Shown: positions 51,398-60,439, counted from the stretch's first letter. The stretch: DNA of 64,000 bases from CAVVYA01 sp963752345 (GCA_963752345.1 CAVVYA010000015.1:372001-436000), one strand, 5' to 3'. A program made the numbers and translations. Notes: generated by a model not told the origin, from the sequence alone.

Positions 51398-53959
51398 ATG
51401 GCCAGAATGGCATCGAAAGCACGGCAGGCGAAGGTGAAACAAAAGCCCGCCCGCACCCCGGTCCGTCCGCCGTCCCAGCAAAATCTCACGATCGTCATGC
51501 GGCAGGCGGTCGCTGCTCACCAAGCAGGACAACTGGACGAAGCCAGGGCGGGTTATGAGGCGATTCTCCGCCGTCAACCCCATCATGTGGATACGCTGCA
51601 GCTTCTGGGCGTCCTGATCCATCAGCGGGGTGAGAGCGAGGCCGGTCTCGCGCTGCTCGAGAAAGCGGTCAAGCTCGATCCCGCCAACGCGGCGGCGCAC
51701 AACAATTGCGGCGGCGTCTTGCGCGCGCTCGGGCGGTATGCCGAAGCCGAGGTCCAGTACGCTGAATCGCGGCGCTTGGCGCCCGACGATCGCGGTTCCT
51801 TGTTCAACCACGCGGTGGTGCTGTTCGATCTGGGGCGCGCCGACAAATCCGCCGAGGCCTGCGAAGCGCTCTTGGCCCTCGACCCCAACCATCATGACGC
51901 TGCACGCAAGCTCGGGCAGGTCGAGATCGTGCGCCGACGTTACGAATTCGCGGAGCGGAACCTGCGGGCCGCGTTGGCGGCCGATCCAGACAATACGGAT
52001 GATCTGACGCGTTTGGCCATCGCAGTGCACTATCAGGGCAGATTGGAGGAGGCGCGGCGCGTGATGGAGCGTGCCATCAGTCTTCCCGGTGGCAGTCCGG
52101 AACTGCGACAAAACCTTCACACCTTGCTCAATTCAGACGGCCGTGACGCCGCGGCGCGCGAGCGCTATCGCGAGTCCCTCAGGGAATACGAGACGCTATG
52201 GGCTTCTGAAGCATCCATCGCGGTCAATATGATCGAGCGCGGCCAGGAGATGGCGGGCCAACAGGTCATCGACGATATTCTTGCGGTGTATCCGGACGAT
52301 CCGGTGGTGTGGAGCGATATCGGGGCGCTCTTCGTCAATGCTGGTCGCTACGACACCGCGAAGCCGCTATTCGAGCGTGCCATCAAACTCGATCCTGATT
52401 TCTACGCCGCCTATGGCAACCTTGCCAGCGCCTACCTGCATCAGGGTCATTCGGAACTTGCCGCCAAATACTTTCGGCTCGCGCTCAAGATCCATCCCGG
52501 TTACACAATGGCGCAGGTCAGCCTGACCCGTGCGCTGCGCAATATAGGCGATGTCGATCAAGCGCATCTGTTCGGACGCGGTGCGCTCGACATGCCGCAG
52601 CTCAGCCTCGTGGACAAGCCGGGTCTCGCCCAGTTGTTCCGCATGGTCTGCGACTTCGACTCCGCGGAACGGCTTGGCGATCACTGGGAACTGTGTGACC
52701 AGCTGGCGATCAACAGTCTGTCGGCCTTGTTTCTCGATTTGCTGGTTTTCACCCGCAGCCGGCAGGAGTTGGAGCGGCTCTACGGGCTCGTGCGAAAATG
52801 GGCCGCGCATGTCGAACTGCTGGCCGGCGATGCGCCCTTGACCGACCCGCGGCCGACCAACACCGACGGCAAAATACACCTCGGCATCCTGTCTTCCGAT
52901 CTGCGCAGTCATTCCGTGGCTCGTTTTCTGCTGCCGCTGATCGAAGGCTATGACCGAGGCCGGCTGGCCATTCATTGCTATTCACCGCTCCGTGCCGAAA
53001 CCGATGCGATCCAGAAGAAGTTCCAGGGCGCGGTGGACAGCTTTCGCTACGTCGATAGCATGACGGCGCGCGAGATCGCCCAGGCGATTCGCGCCGACGG
53101 AGTCGACGTGCTGCTCGAACTCAACGGCTTCACTGCCGGATCGCGATTGGGTGTTGCCGCTTACAAGCCGGCGCCAGTGCAGATCTCATGGCTCGGCTAT
53201 CCGTTCACCTGCGGTCTGAAGTCGATCGACTACGTCATGATGGACCGGTTCGTGCTGCCGCCCGACGAAAGCTTGTTGGTCGAGCAGCCCCTTGTCATGC
53301 CCGACGCCTGGCTCTGTTTCGGCGGCTTCCCTGATATTCCCATCGACCCAGTTCTGCCGATGGAGCGTAATGGCGTCGTGACCTTCGGGACACTGAATAA
53401 CCCCTATAAGTTCGATCGCGAGCTGATCGCCTTGTGGGCCCGGGTCATGAATCAGGTGCCGAATTCGCGTTTCCTGCTGGTGCGGCCGGAGGCCTCGTCG
53501 CTCGTTTTGTGCCGCAATCTGGCGAATGAATTCGCCAAGCACGGCATCGCTGCCGATCGCTTCCTGCTGCTCGATAACCGCAAATACGCTCGCAACCACC
53601 TTGACTACTACAACGATATCGATATTTCGCTGGATAGCTATCCGGTGACCGGCGGAACGACCACGTGCGAGGCCCTCTGGATGGGTGTTCCCGTGGTCAA
53701 CCTGGTGGGCGAGGCGTTTCACCAGCGGGTCAGTTACAGCATTTTGATGCAATGCGGGTTGGACGAGCTCTGTGTCTCTACGCCCGACGACTATGTCGAA
53801 CGCGCGGTCGCGCTGGCGAATGATCGTCAAAAGCTGCAAGCCTGGCGCAGCAACCTGCGCGATGTGGTGAAGGCTTCGCCGTTGTGCGACGAGCCGCGTT
53901 TCTTGCACCAGTTTCAGGAGATGCTCGAGCAGGTCACGAAGCTGCACGGCTTGCGTTGA
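51398..53959 (+). CDS. TPR/GT41 (SPINDLY/OGT-like) glycosyltransferase, probable flagellin modifier
   Basis: An 853-residue protein. Residues about 30-400 hold a superhelix of TPR repeats, e.g. AHQAGQLDEARAGYEAILRR and YAAYGNLASAYLHQGHSELA. Residues about 490-850 form the GT41 catalytic region: IHLGILSSDLRSHSVARFLL, QISWLGYPFTCGLKSIDYVM, VTFGTLNNPYKFDRELIALW and SYPVTGGTTTCEALWMGVPV. These are the SPINDLY-type O-glycosyltransferase motifs. It resembles Caulobacter FlmG, a TPR-GT41 enzyme that glycosylates flagellin. Its place divergent from flagellin supports that role. It could start at 51407 instead. Confidence 0.85.
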   Translation: MARMASKARQAKVKQKPARTPVRPPSQQNLTIVMRQAVAAHQAGQLDEARAGYEAILRRQPHHVDTLQLLGVLIHQRGESEAGLALLEKAVKLDPANAAAHNNCGGVLRALGRYAEAEVQYAESRRLAPDDRGSLFNHAVVLFDLGRADKSAEACEALLALDPNHHDAARKLGQVEIVRRRYEFAERNLRAALAADPDNTDDLTRLAIAVHYQGRLEEARRVMERAISLPGGSPELRQNLHTLLNSDGRDAAARERYRESLREYETLWASEASIAVNMIERGQEMAGQQVIDDILAVYPDDPVVWSDIGALFVNAGRYDTAKPLFERAIKLDPDFYAAYGNLASAYLHQGHSELAAKYFRLALKIHPGYTMAQVSLTRALRNIGDVDQAHLFGRGALDMPQLSLVDKPGLAQLFRMVCDFDSAERLGDHWELCDQLAINSLSALFLDLLVFTRSRQELERLYGLVRKWAAHVELLAGDAPLTDPRPTNTDGKIHLGILSSDLRSHSVARFLLPLIEGYDRGRLAIHCYSPLRAETDAIQKKFQGAVDSFRYVDSMTAREIAQAIRADGVDVLLELNGFTAGSRLGVAAYKPAPVQISWLGYPFTCGLKSIDYVMMDRFVLPPDESLLVEQPLVMPDAWLCFGGFPDIPIDPVLPMERNGVVTFGTLNNPYKFDRELIALWARVMNQVPNSRFLLVRPEASSLVLCRNLANEFAKHGIAADRFLLLDNRKYARNHLDYYNDIDISLDSYPVTGGTTTCEALWMGVPVVNLVGEAFHQRVSYSILMQCGLDELCVSTPDDYVERAVALANDRQKLQAWRSNLRDVVKASPLCDEPRFLHQFQEMLEQVTKLHGLR

Positions 53960-53982
53960 ATCAAGCCGACGATACGAAAAAA

Positions 53983-54005
53983 GCCGCCGTGGCGATCACG
54001 GCGGC
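53983..54005. terminator. Bidirectional terminator between GT41 and FkbM genes
   Basis: GCCGCCGTG (53983-53991) pairs with CACGGCGGC (53997-54005) around a GCGAT loop. A run of six A lies on the left and CTCTTTGT on the right, so it can stop both the rightward GT41 transcript and the leftward sugar/FkbM transcript. Confidence 0.8.
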
Positions 54006-54034
54006 CTCTTTGTCGTGCTCGTTGCTGGCCGCGC

Positions 54035-55111
54035 TCAGCGCGCGGTCATCGGGTGATGCAGCTTCGGATCGCGGTGCCAGAGCAGCTTGGGACTGACATC
54101 CGGGCGGATCTTGAACAGGTGACTCGCGATCAATTGCGGGTCCTTCACGGCCAGCATGTTGAAGCCATGCGGCGGGCCTTCCAGGTAGGTGCGTTCCGGC
54201 GGCACCAGCTCGATCGGCGAATTCCCCATCGGCTCATTGGCGTTGAAGTCGCGCACCGCGTAAACCGTGTAGCCATGGTCGGTCATGAAGCGGACGATGT
54301 CCGTATTTTGGAGTCCCTTGCTCCAATCGACATAATGGCGATGAAGCTCGAACACCACGATGGGAGCCTGGTCGGCAGGCTGCGACAGATACCGGCTGGC
54401 GCCGGCCAAAGCGGCCGCCTCCGCGCCCTCGATATCGAGCATGATCAGCCCGACGCGGTCGAGGCCGCGGGCCTTGCCATAGGCGTTGATCGACACGGTC
54501 GGAAAGGTGTCGTCTCCGGCGCTGCCCTCGGCGACCTCGGGATGGGCGAACGAGTCGTCGCCGACCAGCCGAAGCGTGGTGCTGTCGTCCTTCCAAAGGC
54601 CGACCCGGTTGAACACGATGTTGGACAGGTTGTTGATCTCGGCGTTGTGCTGAAGCATGGCGATCTGATCCCGATTGGGTTCGAACGCATGCAGCGTGCC
54701 GCCGTGCGCGGCGAGTTCGCGCGCCACCAGCACCGCCTGGTCGCCGGCATAGGCGCCGCCGATAATGACGTTGGGCACCAGCTTGCCGAAATGTACGAGC
54801 AGCTTCGTGGTCTGCGGCTCCCACACGTGGTCGGGAACCCGGTCCGGACTCATGACGATTTCCCGTGCGATCTTCGAGCGGTAGTGGAAATCGAAGGCGA
54901 TACCCGACGACAGCAGCTTGCGCAGCACGCCGACGTCCCCATGGAGAGCGTCGATGATCGGACCGGTCACTTCGTCACGGACGCTGAAGTCACGCCGTGA
55001 CAGCACCTTCTCGGCCTCGCGGATCGCTTCGAGGAAGCGTTCGCGCAGAGCGGGATGCTTGCCGATCTCGGCGAGGGCCTTCTTGAGCGTTTCGCAGTCG
55101 ATGTCGGACAT
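54035..55111 (-). CDS. FkbM family methyltransferase
   Basis: A 358-residue protein with a helical N-terminal part (about 1-100) and an FkbM-type SAM methyltransferase domain (about 110-290): VIIGGAYAGDQAVLVARELA, LHAFEPNRDQIAMLQHNAEI, and LIMLDIEGAEAAALAGASRY with VVFELH. FkbM enzymes O-methylate sugars and polyketides. As the last gene of the flgK-sugar unit it probably methylates a sugar of the flagellin or surface glycan. The substrate is inferred from position only. Confidence 0.85.
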   Translation of the reverse strand: MSDIDCETLKKALAEIGKHPALRERFLEAIREAEKVLSRRDFSVRDEVTGPIIDALHGDVGVLRKLLSSGIAFDFHYRSKIAREIVMSPDRVPDHVWEPQTTKLLVHFGKLVPNVIIGGAYAGDQAVLVARELAAHGGTLHAFEPNRDQIAMLQHNAEINNLSNIVFNRVGLWKDDSTTLRLVGDDSFAHPEVAEGSAGDDTFPTVSINAYGKARGLDRVGLIMLDIEGAEAAALAGASRYLSQPADQAPIVVFELHRHYVDWSKGLQNTDIVRFMTDHGYTVYAVRDFNANEPMGNSPIELVPPERTYLEGPPHGFNMLAVKDPQLIASHLFKIRPDVSPKLLWHRDPKLHHPMTAR

Positions 55112-55126
55112 GGGAAATTCCTTTGT

Positions 55127-55774
55127 TTACAGCCGGAATATATCCGCGAGAACGTTACGTTTTGGTTTCTTAAACACCAATTCGCCGCCCTGGGAGAAGA
55201 CGTAGCAGTCGCCAGGGGTATCCTCATTGATGATCGAGCACCCCTGGGCGACCACCGTGCCGGCGGCGATCCGGCACTTGCCGATGATGGCGGTGTTCGG
55301 ATAGAGCACGACGCCCTCCTCGAGAACTGGCGCATCCCCGTGGTTCTTGCCGATCGTGGAATTCTGGTAAAGCACCAGATAGTTCGAAAAACTGGTGCGG
55401 GCGAGCACGATGCCGACCGAGTGGCCGATGAAGAACTTGTCCGGCAGGGCATTGTCGTAGAAGCAGTCGAAGCCGTTGAGCGCCTTGTTGAGCAGGAACA
55501 GCTTCGTGCAGAACTGTTGATCGTGGCGATTGCGCCAGGCGGTGTTCGACAGATAGTACAGAAAAATGCAGTATTGGGAGGAATGCAGGTAGTCGAACTC
55601 GCTCTCCTTCCACATGCGCACGGCATCGATGCAGGTGCCAAGACGATCGAGCGTCTCGTCGAGATCGCGGATGACGCAGGCGCGCAGATCGCTCTGGCCG
55701 TCCGGGAAGAAATTCGTAAGCTGCGCGGCGACGTAGTCGGCGAGCCTGTCCTTGCTCATGCCCTTGAGGTTCAT
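55127..55774 (-). CDS. Hexapeptide-repeat (serine acetyltransferase-like) acyltransferase
   Basis: A 215-residue protein with a helical N-terminus resembling serine acetyltransferase (FLYYLSNTAWRN). A left-handed beta-helix follows: GHSVGIVLARTSFSNYLVLY, EGVVLYPNTAIIGKCRIAAG, TVVAQGCSII, with the catalytic His probably in GHSVG or KNHGD. The ATG at 55774 overlaps the stop of the epimerase gene (ATGA). In this setting it more likely acetylates a sugar or sugar nucleotide than serine. Confidence 0.78.
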   Translation of the reverse strand: MNLKGMSKDRLADYVAAQLTNFFPDGQSDLRACVIRDLDETLDRLGTCIDAVRMWKESEFDYLHSSQYCIFLYYLSNTAWRNRHDQQFCTKLFLLNKALNGFDCFYDNALPDKFFIGHSVGIVLARTSFSNYLVLYQNSTIGKNHGDAPVLEEGVVLYPNTAIIGKCRIAAGTVVAQGCSIINEDTPGDCYVFSQGGELVFKKPKRNVLADIFRL

Positions 55775-56622
55775 CGCGCAGCTTTCGTTTTCCGATCGAC
55801 CGACGATCCGGCGAGAATCCTGGTCAGGGCATCCTCGAGCGCGCGCGGCCGGATGCCAAAATCCTCGGCGAGCGCGGAAACATCGATCCTGGGGCTGCGC
55901 GGGCAGCAGGTGTTCGAGGCGACGGTCGGCGTGATGGCGCAGCCCGTGAGCCGTTCGAGCAGCGCAAAGAGATCCCCGTTCGCCGTATTGCGGCCGCTTG
56001 CCACATTGTAGATCTGCCGCTTGCCGGCTGTGGCGATCGCCGTCAATGCGCGGCACACGTCGTCGATATGGACGTAGTCGCGCGCCACGCGGGGGTGGCT
56101 GTCGACGGGCAATTTTTGGGATTCGCGCGCATCGCGCAGCAGATTGTGAAGAAAGTTGTCGCTGGCGAGATCGTCCGCATAGACGCAGGAAAGCCGCGCG
56201 GCGCGTACATTGCCGCGCCCGGCGGTGAGGCACAGCACCTCGCCGAGACCCTTTGAAAAATCATAGAGGTGCCGCGGATTGTGTGGCGAAAGGGTGAGTG
56301 CGACCTCTTCCGAACCGGTGCCGTCGCCAGTGTCGTAAAGCCGGGTCGACGACAAATAGGTCATCGACTCGAACGCGGCACCCTTGAGCAATCGGGCGAA
56401 CAGGGTGACGTGCGCCTCGACCGTGTCGAACGGCCGGCTGAGATAGTCCGCTGTCAGGCCGATGCAATAGATCGCGTGGCCGAGCGGCCGCGACAAATAG
56501 TCGGTGTCCTCGCGGCCGAAGGCCTGGACGTCGGCTCCCGCATCGCGCAGATGGCGGCACATCGCCTGACCGACGAAGCCGTCGGCGCCCAGCACGGAAA
56601 AGCGAATGCCCGCGAGCGTCAT
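55771..56622 (-). CDS. NAD-dependent epimerase/dehydratase (probable sugar 4-ketoreductase)
   Basis: A 283-residue extended SDR protein starting MTLAGIRFSVLGADGFVGQA, with the GxxGxxG nucleotide site (GADGFVG), a YLSSTRLYD segment and YDFSK as the catalytic Tyr-x-x-x-Lys. VARDYVHIDDVCRAL and IYNVASGRNTANGDL are typical substrate-side motifs. After a 4,6-dehydratase and 3,5-epimerase, such a protein usually reduces the 4-keto sugar. The uncorrected sequence reads it as one frame with rfbC, but a TGA in the rfbC frame overlaps this ATG (ATGA), so it is a separate gene. Confidence 0.8.
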   Translation of the reverse strand: MTLAGIRFSVLGADGFVGQAMCRHLRDAGADVQAFGREDTDYLSRPLGHAIYCIGLTADYLSRPFDTVEAHVTLFARLLKGAAFESMTYLSSTRLYDTGDGTGSEEVALTLSPHNPRHLYDFSKGLGEVLCLTAGRGNVRAARLSCVYADDLASDNFLHNLLRDARESQKLPVDSHPRVARDYVHIDDVCRALTAIATAGKRQIYNVASGRNTANGDLFALLERLTGCAITPTVASNTCCPRSPRIDVSALAEDFGIRPRALEDALTRILAGSSVDRKTKAAR

Positions 56623-57186
56623 GCGTGCGCCCTCGCAAGGTCGGGCCGCCACTGGCTGGCGAGCACGGGCAGGTCGCGATCGCGGTGGCGAAACGATGGC
56701 GTTCGCCGCATCGGGCCACGCGATCGCCAGGGCCGGGTCGTTCCAGCGGATGCCGCGTCCGCTGGCCGGCTCGTAGAACGTCGAGATCTGATAAAAGACC
56801 TCGCTGTCGTCCTTCAATGTCTGGAAGCCGTGGGCGAAGCCCTTCGGAATATAGAGCATCCGGCGGGTTTCGGCCGACAGCACCACGCCGAACCAGCGGC
56901 CGAAAGTCAGCGAATTCTCCCGCAGATCCACGATCACGTCGAACACCGCGCCCATGGTGACCCGCACCAGCTTGTCTTCCGCATGGGGTGGGGCCTGATA
57001 GTGCAGGCCGCGCAGCGTGCCCTGGCGCCGGTTGAACGAAGTGCTGCACTGAGCCATCTCGGTCGACAGGCCACGCTTGGCGAATTCCCGGACGCAAAAC
57101 GTACGGGCAAAGAGGCCGCGTTCATCGCTCGCCGGTTCCGGCTCGATGATGTAGGCGCCTTTCAGGGCGGTTTCCCGGAATTCCAT
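56619..57186 (-). CDS. rfbC: dTDP-4-dehydrorhamnose 3,5-epimerase-like protein (frameshifted)
   Basis: A cupin epimerase starting MEFRETALKGAYIIEPEPAS. Active-site features are LRGLHYQAPPHAEDKLVRV (catalytic His), YIPKGFAHGF and the Tyr in VFYQISTFYEP. The true C-terminus, in another frame, is DRDLPVLASQWRPDLARAHA and then TGA. The switch lies near 56688-56695 (TCGCCACCGCG) and is fixed by removing one base. It inverts C3/C5 of a 4-keto-6-deoxyhexose nucleotide; here the donor is probably CDP-linked because RfbF and RfbG are in the cluster. It is 25 bases downstream of the methyltransferase. Confidence 0.82.
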
Positions 57187-57211
57187 TCTTGGCCTGCTCG
57201 CACGCTGCCTG

Positions 57212-58492
57212 TCAGTCGATCACGGTCACGCTGGGAATCGGCACGACGAATTTTCCGCCCCATTCGCGAATTCCCGCCATCTTGCCCACGATCTCGTCCT
57301 TGATGTTCCAGGGCAGGATCAGCACGTAATCCGGCTTGGTTTCGAAGATGCGTCCGGGGGCATGGATCGGGATATGGGTGCCGGGGAGATACAGGCCCTG
57401 CTTGTGCGGGCTGACATCCACCGTGTAGTCGATGAAGTCGCCCCGGATGCCGCAATAGTTGAGAAGCGTGTTGCCCTTGGCCGGCGCGCCGTAGGCGACA
57501 ATGGTCTTGCCCGCGTCCTTGGCGGCAATCACGAACTTGAGCAGTGCGCGCTTGGTCTGCTTCACCTGCTCGGCGAAGCCGGCGTAGGTTTCGATATCGC
57601 CAAGCCCGGCCGCGATTTCGCGCGCGGTAATCTCCGCGACGCTCGCCGCGGTCGCGCGCGGCGCATCCGCATGGCAGCCATAGATGCGCAGCGAGCCGCC
57701 GTGGGTCGGCAGCTCCTCCACATCGAACAGGCGGATGCCGTGATGGGCGAGGATGCGCGTCACCGCGAGCAGCGAGAAATACGAGAAATGCTCGTGATAG
57801 ATCGTGTCGAACTGGTTCAACGTGATGAGTTTCAGCAGATGCGGAAACTCTATCGTGATCATGCCGTCCGGCTTGAGCGCGAGCTTCAGGCCGGCGACGA
57901 AATCGTTGAGGTCTGGCACATGCGCCAGCACATTGTTGCCGATCAGCAGGTCGGCCTGTTGGCCGCCCGCGACGAGCGCGCGCGCGGTCTCGACACCGAA
58001 GAACTTGACGACCGTCGGCACGCCCCTGGCTTCCGCGACCTTTGCCACATTGGCGGCGGGCTCGATGCCCAGCACCGGCACGCCGCGCGCGACGAAATAC
58101 TGCAGCAGGTAGCCGTCGTTGCTGGCGATTTCGATGACGTTCGAATCGGCGTCGAAGCCGAAGCGCTGGACCATCGATGCAACATAGGTCTCGGCATGGC
58201 GCAGCCAGCTGTCCGAGTAGGACGAGAAGTAGGCGTAGTCGGAGAACAGCTGCTGCGGCGACTGCAATTCCTCGATTTGGGCCAGCAGGCAGACTTCGCA
58301 GACGAAAGCGTGCAGCGAATAAAACGGTTCGGCGCGGCCAAGATCCTCGGCGCGCAAGTAATAGTTGGCCGGCGGCATGACGCCGAGGTCGACCATCGTA
58401 TGCCGCAGCGGCGCGGCGCAGAACCGGCAACTCCGGCGCACGGTGGCCTGGCGGGCCGCTGTCTTAGAGCTGAGCGACGGGCTCGCGGGCAT
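57212..58492 (-). CDS. Sugar C-methyltransferase (TylCIII/NovU-like)
   Basis: A 426-residue protein in three parts. The N-terminal zinc-binding domain has CRFC and CEVC (CRFCAAPLRHTMVDLGVMPP). The central SAM domain reads VIEIASNDGYLLQYF, GIEPAANVAKVAEARGV and NNVLAHVPDLNDFV, with the catalytic YHEHFSYFS. The C-terminal domain has IVAYGAPAKGNTLLNYCGI. This architecture (Methyltransf_13, Methyltransf_11-type, Methyltransf_14) is that of enzymes adding a branching methyl to C3 of 4-keto deoxysugars. The ATG at 58492 has GAGG five bases upstream and overlaps rfbG by 29 bases. Confidence 0.85.
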   Translation of the reverse strand: MPASPSLSSKTAARQATVRRSCRFCAAPLRHTMVDLGVMPPANYYLRAEDLGRAEPFYSLHAFVCEVCLLAQIEELQSPQQLFSDYAYFSSYSDSWLRHAETYVASMVQRFGFDADSNVIEIASNDGYLLQYFVARGVPVLGIEPAANVAKVAEARGVPTVVKFFGVETARALVAGGQQADLLIGNNVLAHVPDLNDFVAGLKLALKPDGMITIEFPHLLKLITLNQFDTIYHEHFSYFSLLAVTRILAHHGIRLFDVEELPTHGGSLRIYGCHADAPRATAASVAEITAREIAAGLGDIETYAGFAEQVKQTKRALLKFVIAAKDAGKTIVAYGAPAKGNTLLNYCGIRGDFIDYTVDVSPHKQGLYLPGTHIPIHAPGRIFETKPDYVLILPWNIKDEIVGKMAGIREWGGKFVVPIPSVTVID

Positions 58493-59606
58493 GGGAGCCT
58501 CGTGCCGTTTTCTTGCCGTGCTTGTCATTATCTTTTCCATCTTCGTCAAAGCTCGCGATCTGGCGATCGGTCAGGCCGCGCACATCGCCGGCGTCATAGA
58601 ACGTGCGGTACCATTCGACCGTACGGCGGATCGCCATGTCGGCGTCCCACCGGCAGGTCCAGTTCAGTTCGGTCTTCGCCTTGGCGCTGTTCAGCATCAG
58701 CAGCCGCGCCTCGTGCGGCCCGCTGCTGGCCGTCGAATGCCATGCAACTTCCATGCCCCAGTGGTGTGCCAGGCGATCGGCAATCCAGCCGACGGCGCGG
58801 GCCTCGTCTTCGGGCGGGCCGAAGTTCCAGGCTGATCCGCCGACGCTCGGCTTCGCGGCCAGCCGTTCGGCGAGCATAAGAAAGCCGCGCACCGGGTCGA
58901 GCACGTGCTGCCACGGGCGCACGGCGTCGGGATGGCGGATTTCGAGGGGCTTGCCGGCCGAAAAGGCGCGCATCGCATCGGGTACCAGGCGGTCGACCGC
59001 CCAGTCGCCGCCGCCGATGATGTTGCCGGCGCGCACCGTGGCGACGCCAGGCGCCTCGCTGCCGGCAAAATATGACCGGCGGTAGGCATCGACGGCCAGT
59101 TCGGCGCAGGCTTTGCTGTTGCCGTAAGGCTCGCGGCCGCCAAGCGTGTCGGCCTCGCGATAGCCCCAGGGCCATTCCTGGTTGTCATAGACCTTGTCGG
59201 TGGTGACGATGACCGCCGCCTGCACGCTGCCGGCGCGGCGTATCGCATCGAGCAGATGCACCGTGCCCATGATATTGACGGCATAGGTCTCGACCGGGTT
59301 GACGTAGGCCTGGCGGACGAGGGGCTGGGCAGCCAGGTGGAAGACCACATCGGCCTTGCTGCGCCGGAGCGCCGTGAACAGGCAGTCCAGGTCGCGGACA
59401 TCGGCGATCGTCGATTCCACGGCGGCATCGAGCCCGACCGCCCCGTAAAAGTTCGGCTGGGTCGGCGCGGGCAGGGCATAGCCATGCACCTCGGCGCCCA
59501 TGCGCGCCAGCCATGTGCAGAGCCAGCCGCCCATGAAGCCGGTATGGCCCGTGACGAAAACCTTCCGGCCACGCCAGAAACTGGTGGTTACGCCGAGCGC
59601 AGGCAT
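58464..59606 (-). CDS. rfbG: CDP-glucose 4,6-dehydratase
   Basis: A 380-residue extended SDR enzyme. The NAD site is VFVTGHTGFMGGWLCTWLA, the catalytic motif is EPYGNSKACAE (Tyr-x-x-x-Lys), and IVTTDKVYDNQEW and VRAGNIIGGGDWAVDRLVPD are the specific RfbG blocks. It forms CDP-4-keto-6-deoxyglucose. A C-terminal extension rich in Lys, Asp and His (about 30 residues) is unusual. It overlaps rfbF by 19 bases and the methyltransferase gene by 29. Confidence 0.93.
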   Translation of the reverse strand: MPALGVTTSFWRGRKVFVTGHTGFMGGWLCTWLARMGAEVHGYALPAPTQPNFYGAVGLDAAVESTIADVRDLDCLFTALRRSKADVVFHLAAQPLVRQAYVNPVETYAVNIMGTVHLLDAIRRAGSVQAAVIVTTDKVYDNQEWPWGYREADTLGGREPYGNSKACAELAVDAYRRSYFAGSEAPGVATVRAGNIIGGGDWAVDRLVPDAMRAFSAGKPLEIRHPDAVRPWQHVLDPVRGFLMLAERLAAKPSVGGSAWNFGPPEDEARAVGWIADRLAHHWGMEVAWHSTASSGPHEARLLMLNSAKAKTELNWTCRWDADMAIRRTVEWYRTFYDAGDVRGLTDRQIASFDEDGKDNDKHGKKTARGSHAREPVAQL

Positions 59607-60439
59607 TTCGTCCGGTCTTTCCCATCCCAGGTGCGCCATGGCGCGTTACCGGCGGCCCACATCTCGTTGAGCAATTGCATCTCGCGGAACGTGTCCATGC
59701 ACTGCCAGAATCCGGGATGCTGGTAGACGGCGAGCTGGTTGTCGGCGGCGAGATATTCCAGAACGCCCTGTTCGAGCCCGATATTGTCGTCCACACGCAC
59801 GCGGTCGAAGGCGGCCTTCTCGATCGCCAGGAAGCCGCCGTTGATCCAACCGGCATTGACCTGCGGTTTTTCGTGGAAGGTTTTCACGGCGCCGTCGGCG
59901 ATCGCCAGTTCGCCGTAGCGCGACGAGGGATGCACCGCGGTGACTGTGGCGAGCTTGCCCGATTTGCGGTGATGGGCGAGCAGCGCGTCGAGATCGACAT
60001 CGGACACGCCGTCGCCGTAGGTCGCGAAGAAGGTGTTGCCGCGCACGTAGCGCAGCGCCTGGGTGATGCGCGAGCCGGTCAACGTCTCCTTGCCGGTTTC
60101 CGCCAGGACGACGCGCCAATCCTCATCGAACCCATTGGACAGGGTTTCGATATTGCCACTGCCGAAATCGACGGCGAAGTCGGAGTTGTAGCGCCGGTAA
60201 TTGAGGAAATAGTCGCGGATGACATCGCCCTTGTAGCCGAGGCAGAGCACGAAGTTGCGCGAACCGGCGCCGTGATAGTGCTTCATGATGTGCCACAGGA
60301 TCGGCCGGCCGCCGATTTCCACCATGGGCTTCGGCTTGAACTCGGTCTCCTCGCGCAGGCGCGTGCCGAGCCCGCCGCACAGGATGACCACGTCGGGCCG
60401 CTCTGCGGCCTTGTCGGATGCGCCAACGGGGTTCAGCAA
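59588..60439 (-). CDS. rfbF: Glucose-1-phosphate cytidylyltransferase
   Basis: A 283-residue nucleotidyltransferase. The signature is VVILCGGLGTRLREETEFKP then PMVEIGGRPILWHIMKHY, with FFATYGDGVSDVDLDALLAH and NIGLEQGVLEYLA further on. It makes CDP-glucose from CTP and glucose-1-phosphate. I chose the TTG at 60437-60439 because AAGGAG lies seven bases upstream and the family N-terminus begins just after. The frame is open much further upstream, but that part belongs to another gene. It overlaps the small gene before it by seven bases. Confidence 0.92.
   Translation of the reverse strand: MLNPVGASDKAAERPDVVILCGGLGTRLREETEFKPKPMVEIGGRPILWHIMKHYHGAGSRNFVLCLGYKGDVIRDYFLNYRRYNSDFAVDFGSGNIETLSNGFDEDWRVVLAETGKETLTGSRITQALRYVRGNTFFATYGDGVSDVDLDALLAHHRKSGKLATVTAVHPSSRYGELAIADGAVKTFHEKPQVNAGWINGGFLAIEKAAFDRVRVDDNIGLEQGVLEYLAADNQLAVYQHPGFWQCMDTFREMQLLNEMWAAGNAPWRTWDGKDRTKCLRSA

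Noticed and set aside
55771..57186. A genuine bifunctional RfbC-epimerase protein
   Set aside because: The correct RfbC C-terminus and stop are present in another frame, overlapping the epimerase ATG.
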